From Alistipes timonensis JC136 (GTDB lineage Bacteria; Bacteroidota; Bacteroidia; Bacteroidales; Rikenellaceae), in contig NZ_FNRI01000003.1 of NCBI RefSeq assembly GCF_900107675.1, positions 1 to 64,000 of the forward strand: DNA of 64,000 nucleotides. The letters are read 5' to 3'. Below the pieces are notes generated by a model. The model had not been told where the DNA came from, did no database searches, and saw nothing but the letters and a program-made list of their open reading frames with translations. Positions 1-7,154 of this stretch are shown in pieces; position 1 is the stretch's first letter; each line of letters opens with the position of its first letter. The translations under genes were made by a program, and so were the position numbers.

Positions 1-33
1 ATTATGGATATGCTGACACAGTATCTCGGTTAA
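1..33 (+). CDS. C-terminal end of an unidentified gene
   Basis: The first 33 bases read in frame 1 as a ten-residue tail ending in TAA, and a good intrinsic terminator follows at 61-96. This fits the last codons of a plus-strand gene that starts outside the window. The fragment is too short to identify. It converges on the integrase gene, so it would lie inside the putative integrated element. Confidence 0.35.
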   Translation: MMDMLTQYLG

Positions 34-60
34 GAATTACTTTGCACTTATAAGGTTTGT

Positions 61-96
61 AGAGGTCAGGAGTCAATAGGCTCCCGACCTCTTTTT
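61..96 (+). terminator. Intrinsic terminator
   Basis: An AGAGGTC/GACCTCT stem with an additional GGAG/CTCC inner stem is followed by a T5 run on the plus strand. It closes the gene ending at base 33. The opposite strand lacks a T tract, so it is not an evident terminator for the integrase. Confidence 0.75.
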
Positions 97-99
97 GCC

Positions 100-1302
100 T
101 TACAAGAGATGTTGCATAGCTGCGTCGATTTGGCTGTTCTCAAACGAATCAAGGTAGATTTGTGTGGTCGATAAATCAGAGTGCCCCAGCGATTCGGAAA
201 TCAAGGCTACGCTTACGCCTGACCGCTTTAAGACGGTTGCGTAAGTATGGCGGGCTACATAGGTCGTTAATGGTGTATGCAGTCCTATTTCCTCACTCAA
301 TTCGTGCAGGCGTTTATTGACGTGTTTCAACGTTTTCTTAACGCGTTCCAATATCTGCTTCTCGGTCGTGTGAATTTGGCGGTCAAGGATTGGAAACAGA
401 TAATCTTCCTCCACTTGGTCGGTGTGGTACTTGTCGATGATTTCCTGTGCCTGTTCCGTAAGACAGCAGTTCATCATCTTACCTGTCTTGCGTCTTGCAT
501 AGTAGATTCTGCCGTTCTCAATGTCACCGTATGTCAGCAGGGCAATGTCTTTGAAATTGATGCCTGCCATGAAATACAAGAACAGAAAGATGTCTTTGGC
601 AAGTTGGGTGTAAAAGTCCCTGTCCGATAAATCCAACTCAATCAGTTTGTGGATGTCCTCTTTCGTGATGGCCCGCTTGCGGGTATTCGTCCATAAGCTA
701 CCCACTTTGAATTGCTGAAAGGGATTCGATTTTGGGACAAATACACCCTCTGAAACTGCCTTATTATAGACGGCTTTCAACACGCTGAACTTGGTGGCAA
801 GGCTGTTGTTTACATTACCCCTTTGACGTAGGAATATTTCAAACTCACGCAGATAAGTTAAATCCAATTCATCAAAGCGCATGTTCGTACTTTTGAAATG
901 TTGCATCAAAGCAAGCGTTACCTTGTGTTTGCTGGCGGAACCGTACTTTTCGACCTTTTCCAATCTGTCGATTATCTGTCTGAAATAATCGCCTACCGTA
1001 CAATCCATACGCTTACCAATGGTCTCAAACAGCGTTTCAAAGGTTACAGGGATTTCAAGGGCTTCCAGTTTCTTAATCTTCTTCTCGTACTCTTTGATTT
1101 TGGCTGTTATCTGAAACTGAATATCGTCCCTGTCAGGGCAGTCATCCGTTATCTTTTGTGCTTCTGCATCCCAGTATTCACGGGATACTGACACACCCAA
1201 ACCGACCGATTTCTTGCGGTTATCATGGAAGAAAAGCAGGCATAAAGGGCTGGTGTTGTTCTTGTAGATTACGTCCTTGCGGAGTATTACTCTGAAAATC
1301 AT
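100..1302 (-). CDS. Tyrosine recombinase / integrase
   Basis: This is a 400-residue site-specific recombinase of the Bacteroidota mobile-element type. It has an N-terminal arm-binding region (about 1-90), a SAM-like core-binding domain (about 100-200) and a C-terminal catalytic domain. Visible active-site residues are the beta-hairpin Lys (RKTGK), Arg351-His352 (ARHTYAT), His374 (LGH) and the Tyr nucleophile at about 383 (QIYLDSF). At the usual first catalytic Arg the protein reads GINFKDIALL, with Asn where Arg is expected; IntDOT of CTnDOT is a known precedent for loss of that residue. The gene starts at ATG 1302 and is read away from the 3' end of tRNA-Gly. That is the standard arrangement of an integrase at the end of an element inserted in a tRNA gene. 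The element body would lie left of the window. Confidence 0.9.
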   Translation of the reverse strand: MIFRVILRKDVIYKNNTSPLCLLFFHDNRKKSVGLGVSVSREYWDAEAQKITDDCPDRDDIQFQITAKIKEYEKKIKKLEALEIPVTFETLFETIGKRMDCTVGDYFRQIIDRLEKVEKYGSASKHKVTLALMQHFKSTNMRFDELDLTYLREFEIFLRQRGNVNNSLATKFSVLKAVYNKAVSEGVFVPKSNPFQQFKVGSLWTNTRKRAITKEDIHKLIELDLSDRDFYTQLAKDIFLFLYFMAGINFKDIALLTYGDIENGRIYYARRKTGKMMNCCLTEQAQEIIDKYHTDQVEEDYLFPILDRQIHTTEKQILERVKKTLKHVNKRLHELSEEIGLHTPLTTYVARHTYATVLKRSGVSVALISESLGHSDLSTTQIYLDSFENSQIDAAMQHLL

Positions 1303-1466
1303 TGTTTTGCATCGTTAGATGCAGGAGGGAAAACACATTTTCAATGGAGAGTTTAATGGAGAGGCAATGGGGAGGCAGAGCCGTAGAAAGGCTGTTTCAG
1401 CCCTCTTTTTACCATGTGCAAACAAAAAAATCAGCAACCCCATTTCTGTAAGTTACTGATTTTCAG
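1303..1466. other. Integrase-tRNA junction, probable attachment region
   Basis: This gap separates the integrase start from the 3' end of tRNA-Gly. It holds three short direct repeats (1343-1374) and a small hairpin (GGCTG/CAGCC, 1390-1402) followed by a T5 run on the plus strand. The tRNA 3' end is the likely crossover site, but the second att copy would be outside the window, so the att core cannot be defined here. Confidence 0.4.
1343..1374. repeat. Three direct repeats, possible integrase or excisionase arm sites
   Basis: AATGGAGAG occurs at 1343-1351 and 1355-1363, and the variant AATGGGGAG at 1366-1374. The starts are 12 and 11 bp apart, close to one helical turn. Their position between the recombinase gene and the tRNA suggests protein-binding arm sites; this is inference. 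Confidence 0.45.
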
Positions 1467-1539
1467 AGCGGAAAACGGGACTCGGACCCGCGACCTCAAC
1501 CTTGGCAAGGTTGCGCTCTACCAACTGAGCTATTTCCGC
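1467..1539 (-). tRNA. tRNA-Gly (anticodon GCC)
   Basis: A complete cloverleaf is visible on the minus strand. The acceptor stem is GCGGAAA/TTTCCGC, the anticodon stem CAACC/GGTTG carries loop TTGCCAA, and the T stem is GCGGG/CCCGT. The discriminator base is T and CCA is not encoded. The T loop reads TCCGAGT, so position 55, normally T (pseudouridine), is C as written here. Confidence 0.95.
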
Positions 1540-1642
1540 AATCTATTCCCTCAATTCGAAAACCGTCGTTCCCTGCGTTTCGGGACTGCAAATATAAAAT
1601 GAAAAAAATTATTCTGCAAAATTTTCCGACAAATTTTGTCAC

Positions 1643-1675
1643 TAAAAAACATCCCCGGCTTACGAACCGGGGATG
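1643..1675 (-). terminator. Intrinsic terminator of the oxoamine synthase gene
   Basis: The hairpin ATCCCCGG/CCGGGGAT (1651-1658 with 1667-1674) is followed on the minus strand by a T-rich run. It lies 40 bases past the stop codon of the synthase gene. Confidence 0.75.
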
Positions 1676-1716
1676 CTCCATATTACAGCAGGCAGGAACG
1701 AAGCTCCTGCCCGGAA

Positions 1717-2988
1717 TCAACGTACCTTAAAACCCTCATCGGCGCGGACCGGAATGGGCAGCGAAGCATAATAACCGCTTTCGAGCTTCTCACGAACGGC
1801 CTTGAACGCCTCGATCGTAACTTTCACGTCCTCCAGCGTATGCACCGCCGTCGGGATGATGCGCAGGATGATCTCGCCCTTCGGAATCACGGGGTAAACC
1901 ACCATCGAGCAGAAAATGCCGTGGTTCTCACGCAGGTCTACCACCAAATTCGTGGCCTCGGGGATGCCGCCTTTCAGGAAGACGGGGGTCACCGGCGAAT
2001 TGGTCACGCCGATCTCGAAACCGTTCTCTTTCAGGCTGCTCTGGAGCGCGCGGACGTTCTCCCAGAGTTTCTGCTGGAATTCGGGGTGGTTGCGGATCAG
2101 CTCCAGACGCTTCAGCGCACCGATCACCATCGGCATCGGAAGTGACTTGGCGTAGAGCTGCGAACGCATGTTATAACGCAGCAGGTTGATCAGCCAGCGG
2201 GGACCGCTCACAAAGGCACCGATACCGGCCATCGACTTGGCGAACGTATTGAAGAGCACGTCCACACCGTCGGCAACACCGAAATGCGCCGCCGTACCGC
2301 GTCCCCCCGGACCCATCGTACCGAAACCGTGGGCGTCGTCCACCAGCAGGCGGAACTGGAAATCCTTCTTCAACGCGACGATCTCGTCCAGCTTGCCCAA
2401 ATCGCCCTTCATGCCGAATACGCCCTCGGTGATCACCAGCACACCGCCGTTCTGCTCCTCAGCGAGGTCCGTGGCATGCTGCAGCTGCAGACGCAGCGAA
2501 TCCATGTCGTTGTGACCGAACACGAAGCGCTTGCCCTTGTGCAGACGCAGGCCGTCGATGATGCAGGCGTGTGCCTCGGCATCGTAGACGACCACGTCGC
2601 GCGGGGTCAGCAGGCAGTCGATGATCGAGATCATGCCCTGGTAACCGAAGTTGAGCAGGAAAGCATCCTCCTTGCCGACGAACTCGGCGAGCTCACGCTC
2701 CAGCCGCTCGTGGTAAACGGTCTGTCCGCTCATCATGCGGGCGCCCATCGGGGCGGCCATGCCGAACTGGGCAGCGCCCTCGGCATCCGCCTTGCGCACC
2801 TCAGGATGGTTTGCCAGTCCGAGGTAGTTGTTCAGGCTCCAGTTGAGCATCTTCTTGCCCCGGAAAACCATGTGGGGACCGATGTCGCCTTCGAGTTTGG
2901 GAAAGGCGTAATAACCATGGGCGTACTCCATGTACTGACCGATCGGTCCGCCCGCATTCTTCTCGAGGCGTGAAAAAATATCAACCAT
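1717..2988 (-). CDS. PLP-dependent alpha-oxoamine synthase (serine palmitoyltransferase or cysteate acyltransferase type)
   Basis: This 423-residue fold-type I PLP enzyme belongs to the alpha-oxoamine synthase family (BioF, KBL, SPT). Such enzymes condense an amino acid with an acyl thioester and release CO2. Seen in the sequence: His140 in DAEAHACIIDG, the cofactor-binding DDAHG (about 217-221) and the Schiff-base Lys251 in NTFAKSMAGIG. The sequence resembles the long form widespread in Cytophaga and Flavobacteria rather than the shorter Bacteroides SPT. Alistipes makes sulfonolipids from cysteate plus an acyl-ACP using such an enzyme (SulA/CFAT), so that role or sphingolipid SPT is likely; 2-amino-3-ketobutyrate ligase is less likely. 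The gene is monocistronic, with its own promoter and terminator. The substrate is inferred. Confidence 0.8.
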   Translation of the reverse strand: MVDIFSRLEKNAGGPIGQYMEYAHGYYAFPKLEGDIGPHMVFRGKKMLNWSLNNYLGLANHPEVRKADAEGAAQFGMAAPMGARMMSGQTVYHERLERELAEFVGKEDAFLLNFGYQGMISIIDCLLTPRDVVVYDAEAHACIIDGLRLHKGKRFVFGHNDMDSLRLQLQHATDLAEEQNGGVLVITEGVFGMKGDLGKLDEIVALKKDFQFRLLVDDAHGFGTMGPGGRGTAAHFGVADGVDVLFNTFAKSMAGIGAFVSGPRWLINLLRYNMRSQLYAKSLPMPMVIGALKRLELIRNHPEFQQKLWENVRALQSSLKENGFEIGVTNSPVTPVFLKGGIPEATNLVVDLRENHGIFCSMVVYPVIPKGEIILRIIPTAVHTLEDVKVTIEAFKAVREKLESGYYASLPIPVRADEGFKVR

Positions 2989-3039
2989 TTTATCTTGTAA
3001 TTATTAAGTTTATGTACGATTTTTCCGTTTCGGACGCAC

Positions 3040-3047
3040 AAAAGTAT
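3040..3047 (-). promoter_or_regulatory. -7 box for the oxoamine synthase gene
   Basis: TACTTTTG on the minus strand matches TAnnTTTG and lies about 50 bases upstream of the start codon. A TTTG about 22 bases further upstream may be the -33 box. The rest of the gap (2989-3298) shows only the opposing promoter at 3254-3294. Confidence 0.55.
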
Positions 3048-3253
3048 AAATAAAACAGAATTAGCAGTCAAAAATAGCCGTTTTTTATTCCGTACGGATA
3101 CGCATTTATACCTATTTTAAGATTTTAAACGCCGGTCGACGGCATTCACGCCCGATGGCAGGGGTGTGATTGCCCGGCAATTCCGCCGTCCGGCCAAAAA
3201 AATTTCGGTTCGGCACTCGCCTTGCACGATCTCTGGCTGCGCCTCGGCAAAAT

Positions 3254-3294
3254 GCAAGTAAACTTGCTTTTGCGCTCGGCTTGCGCTATCTTTG
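3254..3294 (+). promoter_or_regulatory. Promoter with inverted repeat GCAAGT-AA-ACTTGC
   Basis: TTGC (3264-3267), 19 bp, then TATCTTTG (3287-3294) is a full Bacteroidota promoter. The -33 box forms the right arm of a perfect inverted repeat (3254-3267). The -7 box ends only 4 bases before ATG 3299, which fixes the start of the radical SAM gene. An almost identical block precedes the gene at 27544. Confidence 0.8.
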
Positions 3295-3298
3295 CCCC

Positions 3299-4072
3299 AT
3301 GACATCGCTATTCCATGACATCATCTTCGGTCCGGTGCACTCGCGGCGGCTGGGCCTTTCGCTGGGGGTCAACCTGCTGCCCACGGCATCGAAACTCTGC
3401 TCGTTCGACTGCATCTACTGCGAGTGCGGCTGGAACGCCGAGCACCCCGGAGCGCGCCGTTTCAACGCCCGCGAGGAGGTCCGCACCCAGCTCGAAGCCA
3501 CCCTGCGGCAGATGGTGGCCGACGGCACTCCGCCCGACGTCATCACCTTCGCCGGCAACGGCGAACCGACCATGCACCCCGAATTCGAGGCCGTCATCGG
3601 CGACACGCTGGCCCTGCGCGACGCGCTGTGCCCCGCAGCCAAGGTCTCGGTGCTCTCCAACGCCACGCAAATCCACCGCGACAGCGTCCGCCGGGCCCTG
3701 CTGCGCGTGGACAACAACATTCTCAAACTCGACTCGGCGTTCGACGAAACGGTGCGGCGGATGAACAACCCGCAAAACCCGGCCTACACCGTCCGGGGTA
3801 TCGTCGAGGAGATGAAACGTTTCGAGGGAAAGATGATCCTGCAGACGATGTTCCTGCGGGGGATGTGCGACGGAAAACCCATCGACAACACCACCGAAGA
3901 GGAGGTTGCGGCGTGGCTGAAGCTGGTCGGTGAAATCCGCCCCCGGCAGGTGATGGTCTACTCGCTCGACCGCGACACTCCCTGCCAAACGCTCGAAAAA
4001 GTCTCCAAAGAGGATTTGCAGGCCATCGCCGCACGCGTCGATGCCCTCGGCATTCCCTGCACCGCAGCCTGA
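3299..4072 (+). CDS. Radical SAM protein (COG0731-like)
   Basis: This 257-residue iron-sulfur enzyme has the radical SAM cluster motif CSFDCIYC (Cys34, Cys38, Cys41) after the lead FGPVHSRRLGLSLGVNLLP, which is typical of the COG0731 family (wyosine-type Fe-S oxidoreductases). The SAM-binding GNGEPTMHPEF follows at about 83-93. Bacterial members have no settled substrate, so none is assigned. The start at 3299 is chosen because the promoter -7 box lies directly in front; upstream in-frame codons would precede the transcript. yaaA begins 5 bases after the stop, so the two are probably co-transcribed. Confidence 0.85.
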   Translation: MTSLFHDIIFGPVHSRRLGLSLGVNLLPTASKLCSFDCIYCECGWNAEHPGARRFNAREEVRTQLEATLRQMVADGTPPDVITFAGNGEPTMHPEFEAVIGDTLALRDALCPAAKVSVLSNATQIHRDSVRRALLRVDNNILKLDSAFDETVRRMNNPQNPAYTVRGIVEEMKRFEGKMILQTMFLRGMCDGKPIDNTTEEEVAAWLKLVGEIRPRQVMVYSLDRDTPCQTLEKVSKEDLQAIAARVDALGIPCTAA

Positions 4073-4077
4073 CCGCC

Positions 4078-4842
4078 ATGCAGATACTCCTCTCCTGCGC
4101 CAAGACGATGGCGGAGCGGAGCTCCGTCCCGACGCCCCGCACCACGGTTCCGGCCCATCTTGCCGAGGCACGGCAGTTGGCCGCCGAACTGGCCACGCTC
4201 CCGACCGACGAGCTGGCCCGGCTCCTGCGCGTCAACCGCCGCATCGCCGCCGAGAACCACCTGCGTTACCGCCGCTTCCACGACAGCGACACCCCGGCGC
4301 TCCCGGCCCTCGCGGCCTACACGGGCATCGTCTTCAAACGCATCGCCCCGGCGAGCTTCTCCGCCGCCGATTTCGAATACGCCCAGCAACACCTCAACAT
4401 CACTTCGTTCCTCTACGGGCTGCTTCGTCCGCTGGACGCCATCCGCCCCTACCGGCTCGAAGGCGACGCCCTACTGCCGGGCCACGACGAGCAAACGGTC
4501 TTCGCCTATTGGCACGAACGGCTGACCGACGCCCTGCTGGACAAAATCCGGCACGACGACGGCATTCTGCTCAACCTGGCCAGCGGGGAGATGAAACGGC
4601 TGTTCGACTGGAAACGCGTGTGCCGCGAGGCGCGGGTCATCACCCCGGAATTCCGCATCCGCGAGGGCGACCGGCTGAAAACCATCGTCATCTACACGAA
4701 AATGTGCCGCGGCGAGATGACGCGGCATATCCTGAAAAACCGGATCACCGATCCTGCGGCACTTCAAACTTTCGAATGGGAAGGCTTCCGGTTCGATTCC
4801 TCTCTCAGCCGCGGCGACGACTGGACGTTTACCTTGCAATGA
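4078..4842 (+). CDS. yaaA: Peroxide stress protein YaaA (DUF328/UPF0246)
   Basis: This 254-residue cytoplasmic protein starts MQILLSCAKTM, the hallmark of the YaaA family, and keeps the conserved segment LNLASGEMKRLF (about 162-173) and the later RGEMTRHILKN block. Length matches the family. In E. coli YaaA limits intracellular iron and oxidative DNA damage during peroxide stress, and it binds DNA in vitro. The gene follows the radical SAM gene by 5 bases and probably shares its promoter. It converges on dxs across a hairpin-rich gap. Confidence 0.9.
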   Translation: MQILLSCAKTMAERSSVPTPRTTVPAHLAEARQLAAELATLPTDELARLLRVNRRIAAENHLRYRRFHDSDTPALPALAAYTGIVFKRIAPASFSAADFEYAQQHLNITSFLYGLLRPLDAIRPYRLEGDALLPGHDEQTVFAYWHERLTDALLDKIRHDDGILLNLASGEMKRLFDWKRVCREARVITPEFRIREGDRLKTIVIYTKMCRGEMTRHILKNRITDPAALQTFEWEGFRFDSSLSRGDDWTFTLQ

Positions 4843-5016
4843 ATCACCCCTGGGAGCGCAGAACTGAATGGAGAGCGGGACGACGCGCTATCGCCATTAA
4901 AACAGGCGTTACGCCTGCGCCATTAAAACCGGTTTTTCAACCGGCGGGAGCGCGTAACTGAATGGAAAGCGAAACGCCCCTCCATAGCCCCTAAAACCCG
5001 CTTCTTAAGCGGGGTC
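4843..5016 (-). repeat. Repeat cluster with three variable-stem hairpins, includes the dxs terminator
   Basis: Three perfect stem-loops lie between yaaA and dxs: CCCGCTT/AAGCGGG (4997-5013), CCGGTT/AACCGG (4929-4944) and CAGGCG/CGCCTG (4903-4917). Read on the minus strand each is followed by TTTTA, so the first would terminate dxs. Two share the 11-base flank CGCCATTAAAA. A 31-base imperfect direct repeat beginning GGGAGCGC is present at 4852-4882 and 4946-4976. The stems differ in sequence while the flanks are conserved. Confidence 0.75.
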
Positions 5017-6891
5017 TTACGCCTGCGTGAGGGCGCGGAAAATCGCCTCCTCGTCATAACCGCAGAGGGTGTAGAGCTGTGCGGGAGTGCCGTGCTCGAC
5101 CCAGGCATCGCCGATGCCCAGGCTCGTGACGTGCGCCCCGTAACCGCGGGCGTTGAAATAGGCCGCGACGGCTTCGCCGACACCTCCGCGCAGACAGCCG
5201 TCCTCGACGGTAATGACACGACGGAACTTGCGCCCCACTTCGTCCAGTAACGCCTCGTCGAGCGGCTTCACCCAGCGCAGGTCATAATGGGCGGCCCCGA
5301 TCCCCTGCACCGCAGCGCGTTCCGCGGCCCGGGCGGCCGCATTGCCGACGGTCCCGACGGTCACCAGCGCCACGTCGCGGCCGTCGCGCAGCCGGCGTCC
5401 CCGGCCCACGGGCAGCGCCTCGAACGGCACGCCCCGCCACGGCAGCCCCTCGCCGCAGCCGCGGGGATAGCGGATCATAAAGGGAGCACCCGCCTGCAAG
5501 GCGGTGTACATCATGTTGCGAAGTTCGGGCTCATTCATCGGTGCACCGACGGTCAGCCCCGGCACGGCGCCGAAAGCGGCCATGTCGAAGACCCCGTGGT
5601 GCGTCACGCCGTCCTCGCCCACCAATCCGCCGCGGTCGAGACACATCACCACCGGAAGTCCCTGTATCGCAACGTCGTGAATCACATTGTCGTAAGCCCG
5701 CTGCATAAACGTCGAATAGATGTTGCAGAAAGGCACCATCCCCGCCGCGGCGAGTCCCGCCGAGAAGGTCACGGCATGCCCTTCGGCAATACCGACGTCG
5801 AAACAGCGTTCCGGCATCTCGCGCAGCAGTATATTCATCGAACAGCCCGTAGGCATGGCGGGCGTTACGCCCACGACACGGGCGTCCCTGCGGGCCAGCT
5901 CCAACAGCGTTTCACCGAAAACATCCTGATAACGCGCCGCATCGGCCGGAGCGGAAATCCGCTCGCCGGTATCGGGATTGAAGCACCCCGGAGCATGCCA
6001 GACCGACTGGTTGTGCTCGGCCGGAAGATATCCTTTGCCCTTTACGGTCATAACGTGCAGCAGCTTGGGTCCTTCGATGTCGCGCAGCGCCCGGAGCGTC
6101 CGCACCAATTCTTTAAGGTTGTGGCCGTCCACGGGTCCGAAGTAGCGGAAATTGAGGCTTTCGAAGAGGTTGCTCTTGTTCAGCAAGCCCTGTTTCACGG
6201 CGTTGCCCGCCTTCTGGCAGAGCCTCAGCAACCACGGCGTATGCGACAGAACGCCCCACAGCCGTTGTTTGAAGCGGTTGTAATGGACCGAAGTGGAGAT
6301 TTTCAACAGGTAGTTTTTCAACGCCCCGGTGGCCTGGTCGATGGCCATGTTGTTGTCGTTGAGAATCACCAGCAGGTTCGTGCGCTTCGATGCCCCGGCA
6401 TTGTTGAGCCCCTCGAAAGCCAGTCCGCCGGTCATCGACCCGTCGCCGATGACGGCCACCACCTGCCGCTTTTCGCTCCGCAGTTCAGCCGCCTTGGCCA
6501 TGCCGAAAGCCGCGGAGATCGACACCGAGGCGTGACCTCCCCCGAAAGCGTCGTATTCGCTCTCGGACATGCGCGGAAAACCGCTGATGCCGTCCAGCCG
6601 CCGCTTGGTCCGGAACGCCTCGCGGCGCCCGGTGATGATCTTGTGGGCATAGGTCTGGTGGCCGACATCCCAGACGATTTTGTCCTCCGGGGTCTCGAAA
6701 ACGTAATGCAGTGCCGCGGCCAGCTCCACAGCCCCGAGACTCGAAGCCAGGTGACCCGGGTTGACCGAACATTCGTCGATGATGTAGCGTCGCAGTTCGT
6801 CGCAGTAGAGACGCAACTCCTCCGCCGAGAGTTTTTTCAACTCCCGCGGCGACGCGATCGTATCGAGCAATTTATATTCTTCCGACGACAT
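5017..6891 (-). CDS. dxs: 1-deoxy-D-xylulose-5-phosphate synthase
   Basis: This thiamine-diphosphate enzyme of 624 residues joins pyruvate and glyceraldehyde-3-phosphate to make DXP, the first step of the non-mevalonate isoprenoid pathway. Seen: His47 (NPGHLASSLG), DVGHQTYAHK (about 75-84), the ThDP/Mg motif GDGSMTGG (149-156) with NDNNMAID downstream, the pyrimidine-domain segment VGIAEGHAVTFSAG, and a transketolase C domain. The start at 6891 (MSSEEYKLL) is preferred over an in-frame ATG at 6930 because the proximal -7 box lies at 6900-6907 and would be inside a longer gene. Three promoter boxes on a tandem repeat precede it. Confidence 0.95.
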   Translation of the reverse strand: MSSEEYKLLDTIASPRELKKLSAEELRLYCDELRRYIIDECSVNPGHLASSLGAVELAAALHYVFETPEDKIVWDVGHQTYAHKIITGRREAFRTKRRLDGISGFPRMSESEYDAFGGGHASVSISAAFGMAKAAELRSEKRQVVAVIGDGSMTGGLAFEGLNNAGASKRTNLLVILNDNNMAIDQATGALKNYLLKISTSVHYNRFKQRLWGVLSHTPWLLRLCQKAGNAVKQGLLNKSNLFESLNFRYFGPVDGHNLKELVRTLRALRDIEGPKLLHVMTVKGKGYLPAEHNQSVWHAPGCFNPDTGERISAPADAARYQDVFGETLLELARRDARVVGVTPAMPTGCSMNILLREMPERCFDVGIAEGHAVTFSAGLAAAGMVPFCNIYSTFMQRAYDNVIHDVAIQGLPVVMCLDRGGLVGEDGVTHHGVFDMAAFGAVPGLTVGAPMNEPELRNMMYTALQAGAPFMIRYPRGCGEGLPWRGVPFEALPVGRGRRLRDGRDVALVTVGTVGNAAARAAERAAVQGIGAAHYDLRWVKPLDEALLDEVGRKFRRVITVEDGCLRGGVGEAVAAYFNARGYGAHVTSLGIGDAWVEHGTPAQLYTLCGYDEEAIFRALTQA

Positions 6892-6899
6892 AAGGATTG

Positions 6900-7088
6900 C
6901 AAAGATAGAAAAAAGAACGGACGGCTCCAAAACCGGATTATGTTCGGTCCCCGGCTAACCGACCGACTCCTAAAAGGGGCGTTACGCCCCCAAAGATAGA
7001 AAAAAGAACGGAGGGCGCCAAAACCGGATTACGTTCGGTCCGGCAAAACGCCCCGACCGACAAAAGTGTCGTAACGACACCAAAGATA
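6900..7088 (-). repeat. Tandem promoter-bearing repeat, period 90-91 bp
   Basis: Three TATCTTTG boxes (minus strand) sit at 6900-6907, 6991-6998 and 7081-7088, so their starts are 91 and 90 bp apart. After each of the two distal boxes comes a perfect hairpin and TTTT: GTGTCG/CGACAC (7066-7080) and GGGGCG/CGCCCC (6976-6990). Then follow a GTCGGTCGG-type block, GGACCGAAC and TAATCCGG. TTTG about 20 bp before the two proximal boxes gives complete -33/-7 promoters. A copy of the unit stands before hemW on the other strand. Confidence 0.8.
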
Positions 7089-7121
7089 GTCAATAATATG
7101 TGAATTTTTCGAAAAAATCCC

Positions 7122-7129
7122 TATCTTCG
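7122..7129 (+). promoter_or_regulatory. Probable -7 box of the pyrH-tlpA-frr operon
   Basis: TATCTTCG differs from TAnnTTTG by one base and lies 25 bp before pyrH. No convincing -33 box is seen. It is divergent from the dxs promoter array. Confidence 0.5.
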
Positions 7130-7154
7130 CGTTACGAATAAAAAGCAACAAACC

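Noticed and set aside
1414..1602. Small plus-strand open frame over the tRNA
   Set aside because: It is the common spurious translation of the antisense strand of a Bacteroidota tRNA gene (the GTRTRDLN peptide); the tRNA explains the sequence.
4843..5016. CRISPR-like array
   Set aside because: The hairpins differ in sequence and spacing, the only direct repeat occurs twice, and no cas gene is present.
6892..6930. Longer start for dxs
   Set aside because: The extra 13 codons contain the promoter box at 6900-6907 and no family sequence.
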